Part shown: positions 18,707-29,276 of the stretch, one piece after another
Numbering within the stretch: position 1 is the stretch's first letter
How the letters are laid out: the number at the start of each line of letters is the position of its first letter
Assembly (NCBI RefSeq): GCF_027257175.1
Contig: NZ_JAPFGD010000010.1
Location: 62,001-126,000, forward strand
Direction of reading: 5' to 3'
DNA: 64,000 nt
Source of the DNA: Castellaniella sp. S9
GTDB taxonomy: Bacteria; Pseudomonadota; Gammaproteobacteria; Burkholderiales; Burkholderiaceae_B
Translations under genes and position numbers: made by a program
Notes under the pieces: model-generated
The model's database searches: none
What the model was told of the DNA's origin: nothing
Seen by the model: the letters and a program-made list of their open reading frames with translations, nothing else

Positions 18707-19855
18707 TCATTTCAGCAGCGTCCAGGCCCCGTTCTTGACGGTGATGAGCTCGCGGCCGCGCTCGTCGAATCCGCTGTGATCCTCGGGGCTCATGTTGTAG
18801 ACGCCCTGCGTGGCCACCAGTTCGCGGGTGTGCTCCAGCGCATCGCGCAGGGCGGCGCGGAATTCCGGGGTGCCCGGTTGAGCGGACCGGGCCGCGATCG
18901 GGAGAGCGTGCTGCAGCAGCAGGCCGGCGTCATACACGTTGGCGCCGAAGGTCGCGGGGCGTTCGCCGTACATCGCCTCGTAGCGCTGGATGTAGTCCTG
19001 CGCGATGGCCTTGGACGGGTTGCTGTCGGGCACCTCGGGCAGCACCAGCATCAGGCCGGCAGCGAGGATGGTGCCTTCGACCGCCTGGCCGCCGAGTTTC
19101 AGGAAGGCCGGCAGCGCGGCGCCGTGCGTCTGGTAGAACAGGCCCTGGTAGCCCTGTTGCTTGAGTGTGGTCTGCGGCAGCGCGGCCGCCGCCCCCGTGC
19201 CCGCGACGAGGATGGCGTCGGGCCGGGCGGCGAGCAGCTTCAGCGCCTGTCCCGTGACCGAGCTGTCCGAGCGCTGATAGCGCTCGGAGGCGATCAGATC
19301 CAGGTGGTTCCGGGCGGCGAGCGCGCTGAACACCCGATGCCAGTCGTCGCCGTAGGCATCGCCGAAACCGATGAAACCGACGGTCTTGATGCCGCGGCGG
19401 ACCATGTCCTCGACCAGCGCCCGGGCGATGATGTCGGTGTTCTGCGTGGTCTTGAACGCCCATTTCTTTTGATCGTCCATCGGCAGCACGATGGAGGCGG
19501 CGCCCACGGGCGCCAGCATCGGCGTGCCGGATTCCGCGGCGAACTGCAGCACGCTCATGGAGTTGGGCGAACCGGTCGGCCCGATCAAGGCGTCGACCTT
19601 GTCCTCGTTGATGAGTTTCTTGAACGCCGTGACCGTTTGCGTCGGATCGCTGGCATCGTCCAGGGCGATGTACTGGATATCCAGGTCGCCGGCCTTGGTG
19701 GGCAGCAGCGGCACGGTGTTCTTTTGGGGGATGCCGACCAGGGCGGTGGGCCCGGTGGCCGAGGCGACCACGCCGACCTTGACCTGTGCGAGGGCCGGCT
19801 GGATGCCGAGGGCGCCCAGCAGGGCGAGGGCGATGACGAGGTGTCGAGCAGCCAC
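18707..19855 (-). CDS. ABC transporter substrate-binding protein, LivJ/LivK type
   Basis: Periplasmic binding protein of the branched-chain amino acid (HAAT) family; 382 aa. Signal peptide ends near PALAQ. Type I fold signatures: VGVVASATGPTALVGIPQKN at the mature N-terminus, LIGPTGSPNSMSV, and KTVGFIGFGDAYGDDW in the second lobe. No permease or ATPase gene is next to it, so it is an orphan that must use a system elsewhere. Such orphans in this family often bind aromatic or dicarboxylic compounds; the ligand is unknown. Confidence 0.88.
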   Translation of the reverse strand: MAARHLVIALALLGALGIQPALAQVKVGVVASATGPTALVGIPQKNTVPLLPTKAGDLDIQYIALDDASDPTQTVTAFKKLINEDKVDALIGPTGSPNSMSVLQFAAESGTPMLAPVGAASIVLPMDDQKKWAFKTTQNTDIIARALVEDMVRRGIKTVGFIGFGDAYGDDWHRVFSALAARNHLDLIASERYQRSDSSVTGQALKLLAARPDAILVAGTGAAAALPQTTLKQQGYQGLFYQTHGAALPAFLKLGGQAVEGTILAAGLMLVLPEVPDSNPSKAIAQDYIQRYEAMYGERPATFGANVYDAGLLLQHALPIAARSAQPGTPEFRAALRDALEHTRELVATQGVYNMSPEDHSGFDERGRELITVKNGAWTLLK

Positions 19856-19892
19856 GGTGTTCTCCGGGAAAGGGCACGTGACTGGATTGTAA

Positions 19893-21632
19893 TCAGAATT
19901 CCGTCCATTCTTCCGTCGAAGGCGCCGGGGCGCGCAGGGCGACCGGCGGCTGCGCCTTGGCAGGTGCGGCGGGCGCGGGCTTGGGGCGCTGCGGCGGCGG
20001 GCTGACGACTTTCTCGGGTGGGGTGGGCAGGCGCGCGGGCTGGGCGGCGGCGGCCGGGTCGGCGGGTTCGGCCTGGGCGGTCGGCCCCGCGGCCTGGCCG
20101 CTGAGATGGAAGGTGGCCACCAGCCGCGCCAGCGCGTCGGCCTGCTCCTGCAGGCTGGTGGCCGCCGCGGCGGATTGCTCGACCAGGCTCGCGTTCTGGC
20201 GCGTGACGTCGTCCATTTGGGTGACGGCCGCGTTGACCTCCTCGATGCCGGTGGTCTGCTCGCGGTTGGCCGCGCTGATCTCGCCCATGATATCGGTGAC
20301 GCGGTTGATGCCCGCCACCACCTCCTCCATGGTCTTGCCGGCCTGGGCGGCCTGCTCGTTGCCCGCGGCGGTGGCCGAGACCGAAGCGTCGATCAGCGCC
20401 TTGATTTCCTTGGCCGCCGAGGCGCTGCGCTGGGCCAGCGCCCGCACCTCGGAGGCCACCACGGCGAAGCCGCGGCCTTGCTCGCCGGCGCGCGCGGCCT
20501 CGACAGCGGCATTCAATGCCAGGATGTTGGTCTGGAAGGCGATGCTGTCGATCACGCCGATGATGTCGGCGACCTGCTGGGAGGTGGTGTTGATCTGGGC
20601 CATGGTCTTGACGACCTGGGCGACGACGCTGCCGCCCTCGGTGGCGATGTGCGAGGCCGAGCTGGCCAGGGTGTTGGCCTGCTGGGCGTTGTCGGCGTTC
20701 TGGCGCACGGTGGCGGTGAGTTCCTCCATGGTGGCGGCGGTCTGGGCCAGGGAGCTGGCCTGCTGCTCGGTGCGCGAGGACAGATCCAGGTTGCCGGAGG
20801 TGATCTGGGCGGCGGCCGAGGCGATGGAGTTGGCGCCGCTGCGCACCTCGCCGACGGTGTCGTTGAGACCGCGCACCATGCTGCGCAGGGCGTGTTCGAG
20901 GCTGGCCAATTCATCCTTGCCCCGGGGGTCGACGTGCTGGTCGAGGTTGCGCTTGGCCACGGCCTCGGCCACGCCCACGGCATGGTGCAGGGGCCGGGTG
21001 ATCGAGCGTGTCACGCGCCAGGCGAACAGCGGCCCCAGCAGCAGCGCCAGCAGCGTGGCGGCGCCCAGGATGATCATGCCCAGGCGGTTGGCTTCCTGCG
21101 AGGTGAGGAACAATTCGTGGACGTATCGGTTCTGGAACGCGCTGAGCTTGTCGATCTCGGTGATGTACTGCTGGGTGAGCAGGGGCATTTCCTTGTTGAA
21201 GAAAGTGTCCGCCTTGGCGTATTCCCCGTGGTCGAGATTTTCGAAGGCCTGTGTCCGCCCCTCGACATAGGTATTCTGGGTCTGGAGGACCTGCTGGTAG
21301 AGGGCGGCCGCCTCGGGCTGCTGGAGCAGGGGTTCGAGTTCTTTGCGGATTTGCGCGCCCCGTTCGTCGGACGTCTGCAGGCCTTGCTTGAACACGGCCA
21401 GCACGTCGGGGTTGGTCAGGTTGGCCGCGGCCAGGGCCTGGTTGGCGTTGACCTCGACCTGGCGCGCCCATTGCAGGATCAGTGCGTTGGCCTTCTGGCG
21501 GCCCTCCAGGTTCACGTTGGATGCGGTGCCGTCCATCATGCGCCACAATCCGATGCCGGACATGATGACGAGCAAAATGATGATGAATCCGAAGCCCAGC
21601 GCGAGCCGGGTACCGATCTTGATGTTCCTCAT
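19893..21632 (-). CDS. Methyl-accepting chemotaxis protein with C-terminal CheR/CheB tether
   Basis: Transmembrane chemoreceptor; 579 aa. TM1 near residues 10-30, a ~160-residue periplasmic four-helix-type sensor, TM2 near 190-210, HAMP ([20 protein letters not shown]), then a cytoplasmic coiled coil with the conserved tip [21 protein letters not shown] long Pro/Ala linker ends in EWTEF, the xWxxF pattern that binds CheR and CheB. Start at 21632 has GAGGA upstream; the much longer open frame beyond it is a shadow of the aldehyde dehydrogenase gene. Ligand unknown. Confidence 0.93.
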   Translation of the reverse strand: MRNIKIGTRLALGFGFIIILLVIMSGIGLWRMMDGTASNVNLEGRQKANALILQWARQVEVNANQALAAANLTNPDVLAVFKQGLQTSDERGAQIRKELEPLLQQPEAAALYQQVLQTQNTYVEGRTQAFENLDHGEYAKADTFFNKEMPLLTQQYITEIDKLSAFQNRYVHELFLTSQEANRLGMIILGAATLLALLLGPLFAWRVTRSITRPLHHAVGVAEAVAKRNLDQHVDPRGKDELASLEHALRSMVRGLNDTVGEVRSGANSIASAAAQITSGNLDLSSRTEQQASSLAQTAATMEELTATVRQNADNAQQANTLASSASHIATEGGSVVAQVVKTMAQINTTSQQVADIIGVIDSIAFQTNILALNAAVEAARAGEQGRGFAVVASEVRALAQRSASAAKEIKALIDASVSATAAGNEQAAQAGKTMEEVVAGINRVTDIMGEISAANREQTTGIEEVNAAVTQMDDVTRQNASLVEQSAAAATSLQEQADALARLVATFHLSGQAAGPTAQAEPADPAAAAQPARLPTPPEKVVSPPPQRPKPAPAAPAKAQPPVALRAPAPSTEEWTEF

Positions 21633-21819
21633 GTCATCCTCGTGGAGTGGGTCGGCCTGTTGCCTCCACGGGTCAACGGCACCCCGCGGCCGTTCTTTAT
21701 GCATGAACGATGAACTTTCCGCGAACGCCTCGGGTGGCGCTCCGGGCACGGACGAGCGGCGCGGGTCGGAATTGATGTAGGCTGGTGCCGGGTTTCCCTT
21801 CATTGTCCAGGAGTACGCC

Positions 21820-23271
21820 ATGGGTACGATTTCATTATTGATCGGCGGCCAAGGCCGCCAGGCCGCCGGAGGCGGGACCTTCGAGCGGCGCAATCCCCTC
21901 GATGGCGCCGTGGCCACCACGGCGCCGGCCGCCACGCCAGCGGATGCCCGCGCCGCGGTCGAGGCCGCGGCCGCCGCCTTTGTCGAGTGGTCCCGCACCG
22001 GGCCGGGGCGGCGGCGCGACCTGCTCGCCCGCGCCGCCGACGCCCTCGAGGCCAAGTCGTCGGCTTTTGCCGATGCCATGGCGGCCGAGACCGGCGCCTC
22101 GGCCATGTGGGCGGGTTTCAACGTCCAGCTGGCCGCCGGCATGCTGCGCGAGGCCGCGGGCCTGACCACGCAGGTCGGCGGCGAGGTGATTCCTTCGGAC
22201 GTGCCCGGCAATCTGGCCATGGGGCTGCGCGTGCCCGCCGGCGTGGTGGTCGGCATGGCGCCGTGGAACGCGCCCGTCATCCTGGGCGTGCGCGCCGTCG
22301 CGGCGCCGCTGGCTTGCGGCAATACCGTGGTGCTGAAAGGCTCGGAAATGTGCCCGGCCACGCATGGCCTGATCATCGAGGCCCTGCAAGAGGCCGGCCT
22401 GCCCGACGGAGTGGTGAACTTCATCACCAATGCGCCCTCGGATGCGGCGGCGGTGGTCGAAGCCCTGGTCGCGCATCCGGCGACGCGCCGCGTGAATTTC
22501 ACCGGCTCGACCCGGGTCGGGCGGATCATCGCCAAGCTGTGCGCCGAGCATCTCAAGCCCGTCGTGCTCGAACTGGGCGGCAAGGCGCCGCTGGTGGTGC
22601 TGGATGATGCCGACCTGGACGTCGCCGTCAATGCCGCCGCCTTCGGGGCCTTCGCCAACTCGGGGCAGATCTGCATGTCGACCGAGCGCATCATCGTCGA
22701 CGAACGCATCGCCGATGCCTTCGTGGCGCGCCTGGCCGAAAAGGCCAGCGCACTGCCGGTGGGGGATCCGCGTCAGGGGCCGGTCGTGCTGGGATCAGTG
22801 GTGGACATGGCCACCGTGCATCGCTGCAACGAGATGATCGACGATGCACTGGCCAAGGGCGCCACGCTGTTGTGCGGCGGCAAGTCCGACGACACGCTGA
22901 TGCCGGCGACGCTGCTGGACCGTGTCACGGCGGACATGCGGATCTATGGCGAGGAGACCTTCGCCCCGGTCAAGGCCATCGTGCGCGTGGCGGACGAGGA
23001 CGCGGCGGTCGCCTGCGCCAACGACAGCGCCTATGGCCTGTCGGCCGCGGTGATCGGCGCGGACGTGGCGCGGGCCCTGCGCGTGGCCGGCCGGGTGCAG
23101 TCGGGCATCTGCCACGTCAATGGCCCCACGGTCCACGACGAGCCGCAGATGCCGTTCGGCGGCGTCAAGGACAGCGGGTATGGCCGCTTTGGCGGCAAGG
23201 CCGGCATCGAGGCCTTTACCGAATTGCGCTGGGTCACGGTCCAGACCTCGCCGCGCGAGTATCCTTTTTAA
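21820..23271 (+). CDS. Aldehyde dehydrogenase, vanillin/salicylaldehyde type
   Basis: NAD(P)-dependent oxidation of an aldehyde to an acid; 483 aa. Motifs: [14 protein letters not shown], the cofactor loop FTGSTRVGR, the general base VLELGGKAP and the catalytic Cys in [16 protein letters not shown]. The GQICMSTER context and total length fit the aromatic aldehyde group (vanillin, benzaldehyde, salicylaldehyde). No aromatic pathway genes sit beside it, so the substrate is a guess. Its stop is 9 nt from that of the convergent short-chain dehydrogenase. Confidence 0.88.
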   Translation: MGTISLLIGGQGRQAAGGGTFERRNPLDGAVATTAPAATPADARAAVEAAAAAFVEWSRTGPGRRRDLLARAADALEAKSSAFADAMAAETGASAMWAGFNVQLAAGMLREAAGLTTQVGGEVIPSDVPGNLAMGLRVPAGVVVGMAPWNAPVILGVRAVAAPLACGNTVVLKGSEMCPATHGLIIEALQEAGLPDGVVNFITNAPSDAAAVVEALVAHPATRRVNFTGSTRVGRIIAKLCAEHLKPVVLELGGKAPLVVLDDADLDVAVNAAAFGAFANSGQICMSTERIIVDERIADAFVARLAEKASALPVGDPRQGPVVLGSVVDMATVHRCNEMIDDALAKGATLLCGGKSDDTLMPATLLDRVTADMRIYGEETFAPVKAIVRVADEDAAVACANDSAYGLSAAVIGADVARALRVAGRVQSGICHVNGPTVHDEPQMPFGGVKDSGYGRFGGKAGIEAFTELRWVTVQTSPREYPF

Positions 23272-23280
23272 GGCGAGGCC

Positions 23281-24036
23281 TCACGCGGTGCGCCCGCCGT
23301 CCACCGGCAATTCGACGCCGGTCACCATCGAGGCCGCGTCCGAGGCCAGGTAGACCGCCGCGCCGGCGATGTCCGCGGCGGTGGACAGGCGCCCCAGCGG
23401 AATCGTCGCCAGGAAGCGTTCACGGTTTTCGGGGGTGTCGGGCATGCCCATGAAGGCCTCGGTGAGGCCTGTGGCGCCCAGCACGGGCAGGATGGCGTTG
23501 ACCCGGATGCGATCCGGGCCCAGTTCCAGGGCCATGGACCGGGTCAAGGTGTTGACCGCGCCTTTGGTGCCGTTGTACCAGGTGAGGCCCGGCCGCGGGC
23601 GGATGCCGGCCGTCGAGCTGACGTTGATGATGCAGCCGCCCGTGCCGCGCGCCCGCAGGCGCGGAACCAGCGCGCGTGCCGTCAGGTAGATCGATTTGAC
23701 GTTCACGGCGTAGATCCGGTCGAAGGTGTCCTCGTCCACGTCCAGCATGGGCTGGTTGCGATGGGTGATGCCCGCATTGTTGACCAGGATGTCGGGCGTG
23801 CCGAAGGATCGCACGGCATCCTCGATCATGCGGTCGACCTCGTCGGCCCGGCTGACGTCGCACAACAGGGGCAGGGCTTGTTCCTCGAGTTCGTCGGCGA
23901 TGCGCCGGATGCCCTCGGGGCGTATGTCGGCCAGCACCACGTGCGCGCCTTCGCGCGCAAAGGCGCGGGCGATGCCTTCGCCGAAGCCGCTGCCGGCGCC
24001 GGTGACGATTGCGATTCTTCCTTGCAACAGGCTCAT
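23281..24036 (-). CDS. Short-chain dehydrogenase/reductase
   Basis: Classical SDR; 251 aa. Cofactor motif [15 protein letters not shown], Asp in LADI favouring NAD(H), NNAG, the catalytic Ser in [13 protein letters not shown] and YNGTK (Tyr and Lys). The C-terminal PVDGGRTA is typical of the 3-oxoacyl-ACP-reductase-like group. The ATG overlaps the galE stop by 4 nt, so it is co-translated with galE. Substrate unknown; a sugar, polyol or hydroxy-acid is possible. Confidence 0.87.
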   Translation of the reverse strand: MSLLQGRIAIVTGAGSGFGEGIARAFAREGAHVVLADIRPEGIRRIADELEEQALPLLCDVSRADEVDRMIEDAVRSFGTPDILVNNAGITHRNQPMLDVDEDTFDRIYAVNVKSIYLTARALVPRLRARGTGGCIINVSSTAGIRPRPGLTWYNGTKGAVNTLTRSMALELGPDRIRVNAILPVLGATGLTEAFMGMPDTPENRERFLATIPLGRLSTAADIAGAAVYLASDAASMVTGVELPVDGGRTA

Positions 24037-25085
24037 GATGGCTCCTGGCTTGTGGATGTGGGTTCGTCGTCCTTGGGATAGCCGGTCGGATGACGGGATT
24101 GCCAGCGCCAGGCGTCCTCCATCATCCGGTCCAGGCCGAGCCCCGCCCGCCAGCCCAGTTCGCGCCCGGCCTTGGCGGGATCCGACCAGCACTGGGCCAC
24201 GTCGCCGGGCCGGCGCGGGGCGATCTCGTAGGGCACGGGCCGCCCCGAGGCGCGCTCGAAGGCCTCGATCATCTGCAGCACCGAATAACCCGTGCCGGTT
24301 CCGAGGTTCCAGGCGTGGATGCCGGGATGCGCGGCGAGGAAGTCCAGGGCGGCGACGTGGCCGCGCGCCAGGTCGACCACATGGATGTAGTCGCGCACGC
24401 CCGTGCCGTCGGGCGTGGGGTAGTCGTCGCCGAACACGGCGAGGCGCTCGAGCCGGCCGACGGCGACCTGGGCGATGTAGGGCAGCAGGTTGTTGGGAAT
24501 ACCTTCGGGATCCTCGCCGATCAGGCCGCTGGGATGGGCGCCCACCGGATTGAAGTAGCGCAGCAGCGCGATCGACCAGCGTGGGTCGGAGGCCGCCAGG
24601 TCGCGCAGCAGGTCCTCGACCATGCGCTTGGATTGGCCATAGGGATTGGTCGGGACGCCGATCGGGCAGGCCTCGGAGATCGGCATCCGGGCGGGATCGC
24701 CGTAGACGGTCGCCGACGAACTGAATGCGAGGCGGTAAACCCCGGCGCGCGCCATGGCCTGGCACAGCGCGATGCTGCCGCCGACGTTGTTGTCATAGTA
24801 GTCCAGGGGACGGCGGACGCTCTCGCCCACGGCCTTGAGGCCGGCGAAATGCACGACCGCCTCGATCGGGTGCTGGGCGAAGATGCGGTCCAGCAGGCGC
24901 GCGTCGCGCACGTCGCCCTCGACCAGTTGCGGCGTGCGGCCGGTGATCCGGGCCACGCGCCGCAGGGAGGCCCGTGAACTGTTGGCGAGGTTGTCCAGCA
25001 CGATGGTTTCGTGCCCCGCCTCCAGGAGTTCGACGACGGTGTGCGAGCCGATGTAGCCGGCGCCGCCAGTGATGAGCAATGCCAT
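24033..25085 (-). CDS. galE: UDP-glucose 4-epimerase
   Basis: Interconverts UDP-glucose and UDP-galactose for surface polysaccharides; 350 aa. NAD motif [31 protein letters not shown], the catalytic SSSATVYG and YGQSK, and [12 protein letters not shown] ... [18 protein letters not shown], all GalE-specific. It is followed with a 4-nt overlap by an SDR gene rather than by galactose-utilisation genes, suggesting a cell-surface role. Confidence 0.95.
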   Translation of the reverse strand: MALLITGGAGYIGSHTVVELLEAGHETIVLDNLANSSRASLRRVARITGRTPQLVEGDVRDARLLDRIFAQHPIEAVVHFAGLKAVGESVRRPLDYYDNNVGGSIALCQAMARAGVYRLAFSSSATVYGDPARMPISEACPIGVPTNPYGQSKRMVEDLLRDLAASDPRWSIALLRYFNPVGAHPSGLIGEDPEGIPNNLLPYIAQVAVGRLERLAVFGDDYPTPDGTGVRDYIHVVDLARGHVAALDFLAAHPGIHAWNLGTGTGYSVLQMIEAFERASGRPVPYEIAPRRPGDVAQCWSDPAKAGRELGWRAGLGLDRMMEDAWRWQSRHPTGYPKDDEPTSTSQEPS

Positions 25086-25092
25086 GGGGATA

Positions 25093-25815
25093 TCAAGGAA
25101 AGGGAGGGACCGCCGTGTGGGCGGCGTGGGACCCGGCCGCGCGGCCGGCCGATGGTGTGCGCTGGGCGGTCAGCCGATAGACCGACGTATCCAGGCGATC
25201 GAGCCCCCGTTCGGCAAAGCGCGGTTCTTGTTCGAGAATGCTGCGGGTCTCGAGCCTGTCGATGCGCCAGTCCGGCGTGTACAGTCGATGGACTTCGTCC
25301 TCGCCGACGGCAAACGGCGGGCCGTCCATCCGGGCCTGCGCGTAATCCAGCGTCAGCAGCAGCCCGCGGCAGCCGTTCGGCAGGCCGCCATAGACATGGT
25401 CGGCGTAGTGCCGCCGCATGTCGGAGGGCAGCGCAATCAGCGCCGCCCGGTCGTAGCAGCCGCCGCATTCGGCCAGGGTCGCGGCATCCAGGTCGAAGAC
25501 ATCGCCGCAGATGAACTCGATGCGTCCGGCGCTGTAGTGGCGCCCCAGCACGGAATCGCGAATCGAGGGCGCCAGCCTCTGTTCGGCAAAGAATTGTTCG
25601 ACGGCGATCGCCGAGATTTCGATGGCCAGCACGTGATGGCCTTGCTGGGCCAGCCAGGCCACGTCCAGGGATTTTCCGGCCAGCGGGACCAGTACGCGGC
25701 TGTCCGCCGGCAGGCCCAGCGCGGGCCAGTGCTTTTGCAGCAGCGGCATGACCCGGGACTGGTGAAAGCCGATCTGGCCTTGGTGCCAGCGCTGCTGCCA
25801 GAACTCCTTGTCCAT
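25093..25815 (-). CDS. tpm: Thiopurine S-methyltransferase family protein
   Basis: S-adenosylmethionine-dependent methyltransferase of the TPMT family; 240 aa. Motifs: [19 protein letters not shown] at the N-terminus, [20 protein letters not shown] (motif I), and [20 protein letters not shown]. Start at 25815 matches the family N-terminus; an ATG ten codons earlier is possible. In other bacteria the enzyme methylates selenium and tellurium compounds as well as thiopurines. 7 nt separate its stop from the galE start. Confidence 0.92.
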   Translation of the reverse strand: MDKEFWQQRWHQGQIGFHQSRVMPLLQKHWPALGLPADSRVLVPLAGKSLDVAWLAQQGHHVLAIEISAIAVEQFFAEQRLAPSIRDSVLGRHYSAGRIEFICGDVFDLDAATLAECGGCYDRAALIALPSDMRRHYADHVYGGLPNGCRGLLLTLDYAQARMDGPPFAVGEDEVHRLYTPDWRIDRLETRSILEQEPRFAERGLDRLDTSVYRLTAQRTPSAGRAAGSHAAHTAVPPFP

Positions 25816-25984
25816 CCCATGCCCCGTCCGGAAGTGTCGATCCATGCAGTGTAGCCCTCGGCCGCGGCCTTGTCCCGAGCCTGCGGCCGTGGCATGCCGA
25901 TACAGGATCACACACAGCGAAACTTGAGACGGGGGTGTGCCTGAACCATCATGGAAGCATTGTCAATCTGCCTCAGGAGGTGTC

Positions 25985-26365
25985 ATGAACCAGGGCATGA
26001 AAGCATTTCTGGGCGCTTCGGTGATTGCGTTGGGTCTGGCCGGCCCGATCGCCGTGGCGCAGGATGGGGTCGGCGCGAGCACCGCCGCGACCCAGGATGT
26101 CATCGACCGGCCGACCGACGACCAGCTGCGTCGCTATGCGGGCGCGGTCAAGAAGGTCAGCGCCGTGGCCGCCGAGTATCAACCGCAGTTGCAGGCCGCT
26201 ACGACCGAGCCGGAACGCCAGGCGGTGCGTGCCGAGGCGGACCGGCACATGGTGGCTCAGGTCGAGGCCGACGGCATGAGTGTCGACGAATACAACGGAA
26301 TCAGCCGCGCCGTCCAGCGCGATCCGGAACTGCGCAAGAAGGTCGAATACCTGGTCAACCAGTAG
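25985..26365 (+). CDS. DUF4168-like exported protein
   Basis: Small secreted protein; 126 aa with a Sec signal (MKAFLGASVIALGLAGPIAV, cleavage near AVAQ). The mature part, helical and charged, contains VAAEYQPQLQAATTEPERQA and QVEADGMSVDEYNGIS, the DUF4168 pattern. AGGAGG lies 4 nt before the start. Function of the family is not known to me; it probably sits in the periplasm. Confidence 0.75.
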   Translation: MNQGMKAFLGASVIALGLAGPIAVAQDGVGASTAATQDVIDRPTDDQLRRYAGAVKKVSAVAAEYQPQLQAATTEPERQAVRAEADRHMVAQVEADGMSVDEYNGISRAVQRDPELRKKVEYLVNQ

Positions 26366-26442
26366 GTCGCCCGCCCCGGGGGCGGGCACCCCGGGGATTT
26401 CGGGCTACGATGGCGGCTTGATCGACTCGTGCCGCCTGTCCG

Positions 26443-27198
26443 ATGCTGCCCGTCCTGGACCCTCTGTTTTATCTGCTGGCCGTGCCGGCTGTGCTGCTGG
26501 CGGGCATATCCAAGGGCGGCTTTGCCGGCGGCCTGGGCATGCTGGCCGTGCCGTTGATGGCCCTGGTGATCTCGCCGATGCAGGCGGCCGGCATCATGCT
26601 GCCCATTCTGTGCGTCATGGATGTCACGGGATTTCGCATCTGGGCCCATCGCTGTGATCGCGCCTTGCTGCTGCGCCTGCTGCCCGGCGCGCTCATCGGG
26701 ATCCTGCTCGGTTCGCTGAGCTTTCATTTCGTCAGCGAGGCCATGCTCAAGCTGATGGTGGGCGGGCTGGCCCTGGCATTCACCCTGAACCATTGGCTCA
26801 AGGGCCGCCTGCGGGCGCCGCTGCGCCTGCCCGATGCGGCCAGCGCGACGATCTGGTCCGGGCTGTCCGGGTTCACGAGCTTCATGGCCCATGCGGGCGG
26901 GCCGCCCATCATGATCTACCTGTTGCCGCGCGGGCTCGATCGCGCCGTGCTGGTGGGCACCGCGACGATCTACTTCGCGGTGGTCAATTACGCCAAGCTG
27001 CTGCCCTACGCCCTGCTGGGTGAACTGGACGTGCGCAACCTGTCCACCTCGCTGGTGCTCGCGCCGCTGGCTGTGGTGGGGGTCAAGCTCGGCGCCTGGC
27101 TGCATGAGCGCATGGATCCCCAGGTTTTCTTCCGCGTCCTGTATGCCTTCCTGTTCCTGACCGGCATCAAGCTGTGCTGGGACGGCCTCGGCTTTTAG
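26443..27198 (+). CDS. TauE/SafE-family membrane permease
   Basis: Integral membrane protein of the sulfite exporter TauE/SafE (DUF81) group; 251 aa with about eight hydrophobic segments. The family repeat GISKGGFAGGLGMLAVPLMA appears at the N-terminus and a second copy, SGFTSFMAHAGGPPIMIYLL, in the middle. Members export sulfite, sulfoacetate or related anions; the substrate is unknown here. It is 77 nt after the DUF4168 gene. Confidence 0.88.
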   Translation: MLPVLDPLFYLLAVPAVLLAGISKGGFAGGLGMLAVPLMALVISPMQAAGIMLPILCVMDVTGFRIWAHRCDRALLLRLLPGALIGILLGSLSFHFVSEAMLKLMVGGLALAFTLNHWLKGRLRAPLRLPDAASATIWSGLSGFTSFMAHAGGPPIMIYLLPRGLDRAVLVGTATIYFAVVNYAKLLPYALLGELDVRNLSTSLVLAPLAVVGVKLGAWLHERMDPQVFFRVLYAFLFLTGIKLCWDGLGF

Positions 27199-27262
27199 GG
27201 CGCGCCTGCCCGTTTTCAAAACACGGATGACGCTCGCGACGCGGGCTAGGTGTTTATACCTA

Positions 27263-27290
27263 ATATGTTGTACATATATTTCCAATATGC
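27263..27290 (+). promoter_or_regulatory. AT-rich control region of the TRAP operon
   Basis: A perfect 15-bp palindrome ATATGT-TGT-ACATAT (27263-27277) with a GT-N3-AC core as in GntR-family operators, followed by TACATATAT-N4-AATATGC (27271-27290). The latter is repeated with N6 at 36823-36844, in front of the divergent catabolic genes. It lies about 100-130 bp before dctP in an otherwise GC-rich setting. A regulator of the FCD family is encoded in the same cluster. Confidence 0.5.
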
Positions 27291-27393
27291 TAGTCTGAAT
27301 CGACGCCGGCCATGGTCTGTGCTCGGTGCAGTAGGGCGTTCTCAGTCATAAAAGAATTTTTGAAGAATTGAAAAATCCGAAAGGGAGAAAACG

Positions 27394-28458
27394 ATGAAAA
27401 TCAAGCAGTCGTTTCGTTTGACCGGCATTGCGGCCACCTTGTTTCTGGCGACGGGCCTGTACTCTGGCAGCGCGGTGTCCCAGGAAGTGAACTGGCGCGC
27501 CGTGAGCCACCAACTGCCGGGGACCGCCCGCTTCGATGGCACGGTCAAGCCGTTTGCCGAATGCGTCAGCGCGGCATCCGGCGGCCGGATGAACATCCAG
27601 GTCTTCGGCGGCGGCGTGCTGCATCCGGTCAGCGAAAGCCTGGACGCCGTGCGCAATGGGGTCGTGCAAATGGGGATGATCTGGTCCGGATACTGGGCGG
27701 GCAAGAACCCCGTCTTTGCCCTGGCCGGCAGCCGCCCGGGCGATCCCATCAATTCGTTCAGCGAAAACTTCTATCGCGCCGAAAAGCTCGAGCCCATCGT
27801 CGCAGCCGCCTATGAAAAGGAAGGCGTCAAGAGCCTGGGTGCGTTCGACTTCGGTCCGGCTGAAATACTGAACTCCGTGGTCGAAGTGCGCAGCCTGGAG
27901 GACTTCAAGGGCAAGAAGGTTCGCGCGGGTGGCATCGGCGCCAGCTACTACACGGCGCTGGGCGCCTCGGCGGTCACCCTCACGGGGACCGAGATTTACC
28001 AGGCGCTGCAGCTCGGCACCGTCGACATGGCCGAATACAATGACTGGCTCGTCAACAAAGAGATGGGCTTCCATGAGGTCAGCAAGTACGTCATCGAGCC
28101 CGTCCTGCATACCGGTGCCACCGATGACAAAGAGCTGATCGTCAATCCCGATGCCTGGGAGAAGCTGCCCGATGATCTCAGGGGCGTGGTCTACGCCTGC
28201 AGGGACCAGGCACGGTACCTGTCTGCGATCAATTATGACATCGGCAATCAAAAGGCCAAGAACGAATGGCTTGCGGGTGGTGTACAGATCATCCAGCTGC
28301 CCGAGGCCGACGTGCTGGAAGCGCGCAAGATCGGCGCCAAGGTCATGCTTGAGTTCGCTCAAAAGAGCCCCGAGGCGGCCGAATACCTCAAGACCTATGC
28401 CCAAGTCCTGACTGATCTTGGCTATACGGAACTGGCGGAAACCTTGACCGCCAAGTAA
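27394..28458 (+). CDS. dctP: TRAP transporter substrate-binding protein (DctP)
   Basis: Periplasmic receptor of a tripartite ATP-independent transporter; 354 aa with a signal peptide ending near GSAVSQ. DctP signatures: the Arg-containing strand FKGKKVRAGGIGASYYTALG, then TEIYQALQLGTVDMAEYN. GGGAG lies 6 nt upstream of the ATG. Together with dctQ and dctM downstream it forms a full importer. The neighbouring epimerase, oxidase and deaminase genes point to a hydroxyproline or related amino acid as ligand; this is inference. Confidence 0.92.
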   Translation: MKIKQSFRLTGIAATLFLATGLYSGSAVSQEVNWRAVSHQLPGTARFDGTVKPFAECVSAASGGRMNIQVFGGGVLHPVSESLDAVRNGVVQMGMIWSGYWAGKNPVFALAGSRPGDPINSFSENFYRAEKLEPIVAAAYEKEGVKSLGAFDFGPAEILNSVVEVRSLEDFKGKKVRAGGIGASYYTALGASAVTLTGTEIYQALQLGTVDMAEYNDWLVNKEMGFHEVSKYVIEPVLHTGATDDKELIVNPDAWEKLPDDLRGVVYACRDQARYLSAINYDIGNQKAKNEWLAGGVQIIQLPEADVLEARKIGAKVMLEFAQKSPEAAEYLKTYAQVLTDLGYTELAETLTAK

Positions 28459-28492
28459 GGTTGGATCTTTTGGGTAGCGCAAGGGAGCTTAT

Positions 28493-29272
28493 ATGACTGA
28501 AATCACGGTAGGCATACTGGGAATCGGCCGGCTGGGGGAGGCGCTGGCAAAGGCGGTCCTCCTGCACCCGGGGATAAGCTCCCTTCGCGTCAGCCGGCGA
28601 AATGCCGGGCGAGTGGAAAATCTGGTCAAGCAGGACTCGCGCGTCCAGCCGACCGATCCGGAACAGATGATCGACGAGTGCGATTATGTGATCCTTGCCT
28701 TGCTGCCCGATGTGGCGCGCCAACTGCTGCCGACCCTCAAATTCGAGGCGCGGCATCACATCATCAGCGCCATCGCCGAAATCAGCCACACGGAACTCCA
28801 GGCGCTGACCCAAGGCGCCGGTAGTGTGTGCCGCTTGCTGGCCCTGCCGGCTATCGCGGGCGGACAACAAACCTTGCCCATGTATCCCCACAGCGCATCG
28901 GCGGAGTTGCTGTTCGGACAACACAACCATCTGTTTCCAACCTCAAGCGAAAAAGAGTTCCTGACGCTCTGGTCGACCACCGGGATCTTGTCCGCCGTCA
29001 TGATGGTCGGGAAGGTTGCCGCAGACTGGATGGCCGCCGCCGGCATCGATCCGAAACGGGCGGATAGCTACGCCAGAATACTATTCTCGGAGGTTTACGG
29101 GGCGACCGCGGATGGGATCGACCATGGCATCGAGCACGTGTCGACCCCGGGCGGCTTGAATGCCATGACCTACCAGTATCTAAAGGACACTGGCTGCGAG
29201 GGTCATGTGAGGGACAACCTCCAGAACATTTTCAATCGCTTGCTTGCAAACAACAAGATCACGCCTGAGTAA
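28493..29272 (+). CDS. ProC-like NAD(P)-binding reductase
   Basis: Member of the pyrroline-5-carboxylate reductase superfamily; 259 aa. Rossmann motif GILGIGRLGEALAKA at the N-terminus, VILALLPD at the end of the fourth strand, then the ProC-like central part LLALPAIAGGQQTLPMYPHS and a C-terminal helical dimerisation domain (ATADGIDHGIEHVSTPGGLN). It lies inside the TRAP operon, 34 nt after dctP and 102 nt before dctQ. In a hydroxyproline setting it may reduce a pyrroline carboxylate; the exact reaction is unknown. Confidence 0.8.
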   Translation: MTEITVGILGIGRLGEALAKAVLLHPGISSLRVSRRNAGRVENLVKQDSRVQPTDPEQMIDECDYVILALLPDVARQLLPTLKFEARHHIISAIAEISHTELQALTQGAGSVCRLLALPAIAGGQQTLPMYPHSASAELLFGQHNHLFPTSSEKEFLTLWSTTGILSAVMMVGKVAADWMAAAGIDPKRADSYARILFSEVYGATADGIDHGIEHVSTPGGLNAMTYQYLKDTGCEGHVRDNLQNIFNRLLANNKITPE

Positions 29273-29276
29273 ACGG

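Noticed and set aside
21633..22709. Long N-terminal extension of the chemoreceptor frame
   Set aside because: It is antisense to the aldehyde dehydrogenase gene; the receptor starts naturally at 21632 with a basic N-terminus, TM1 and an upstream GAGGA.
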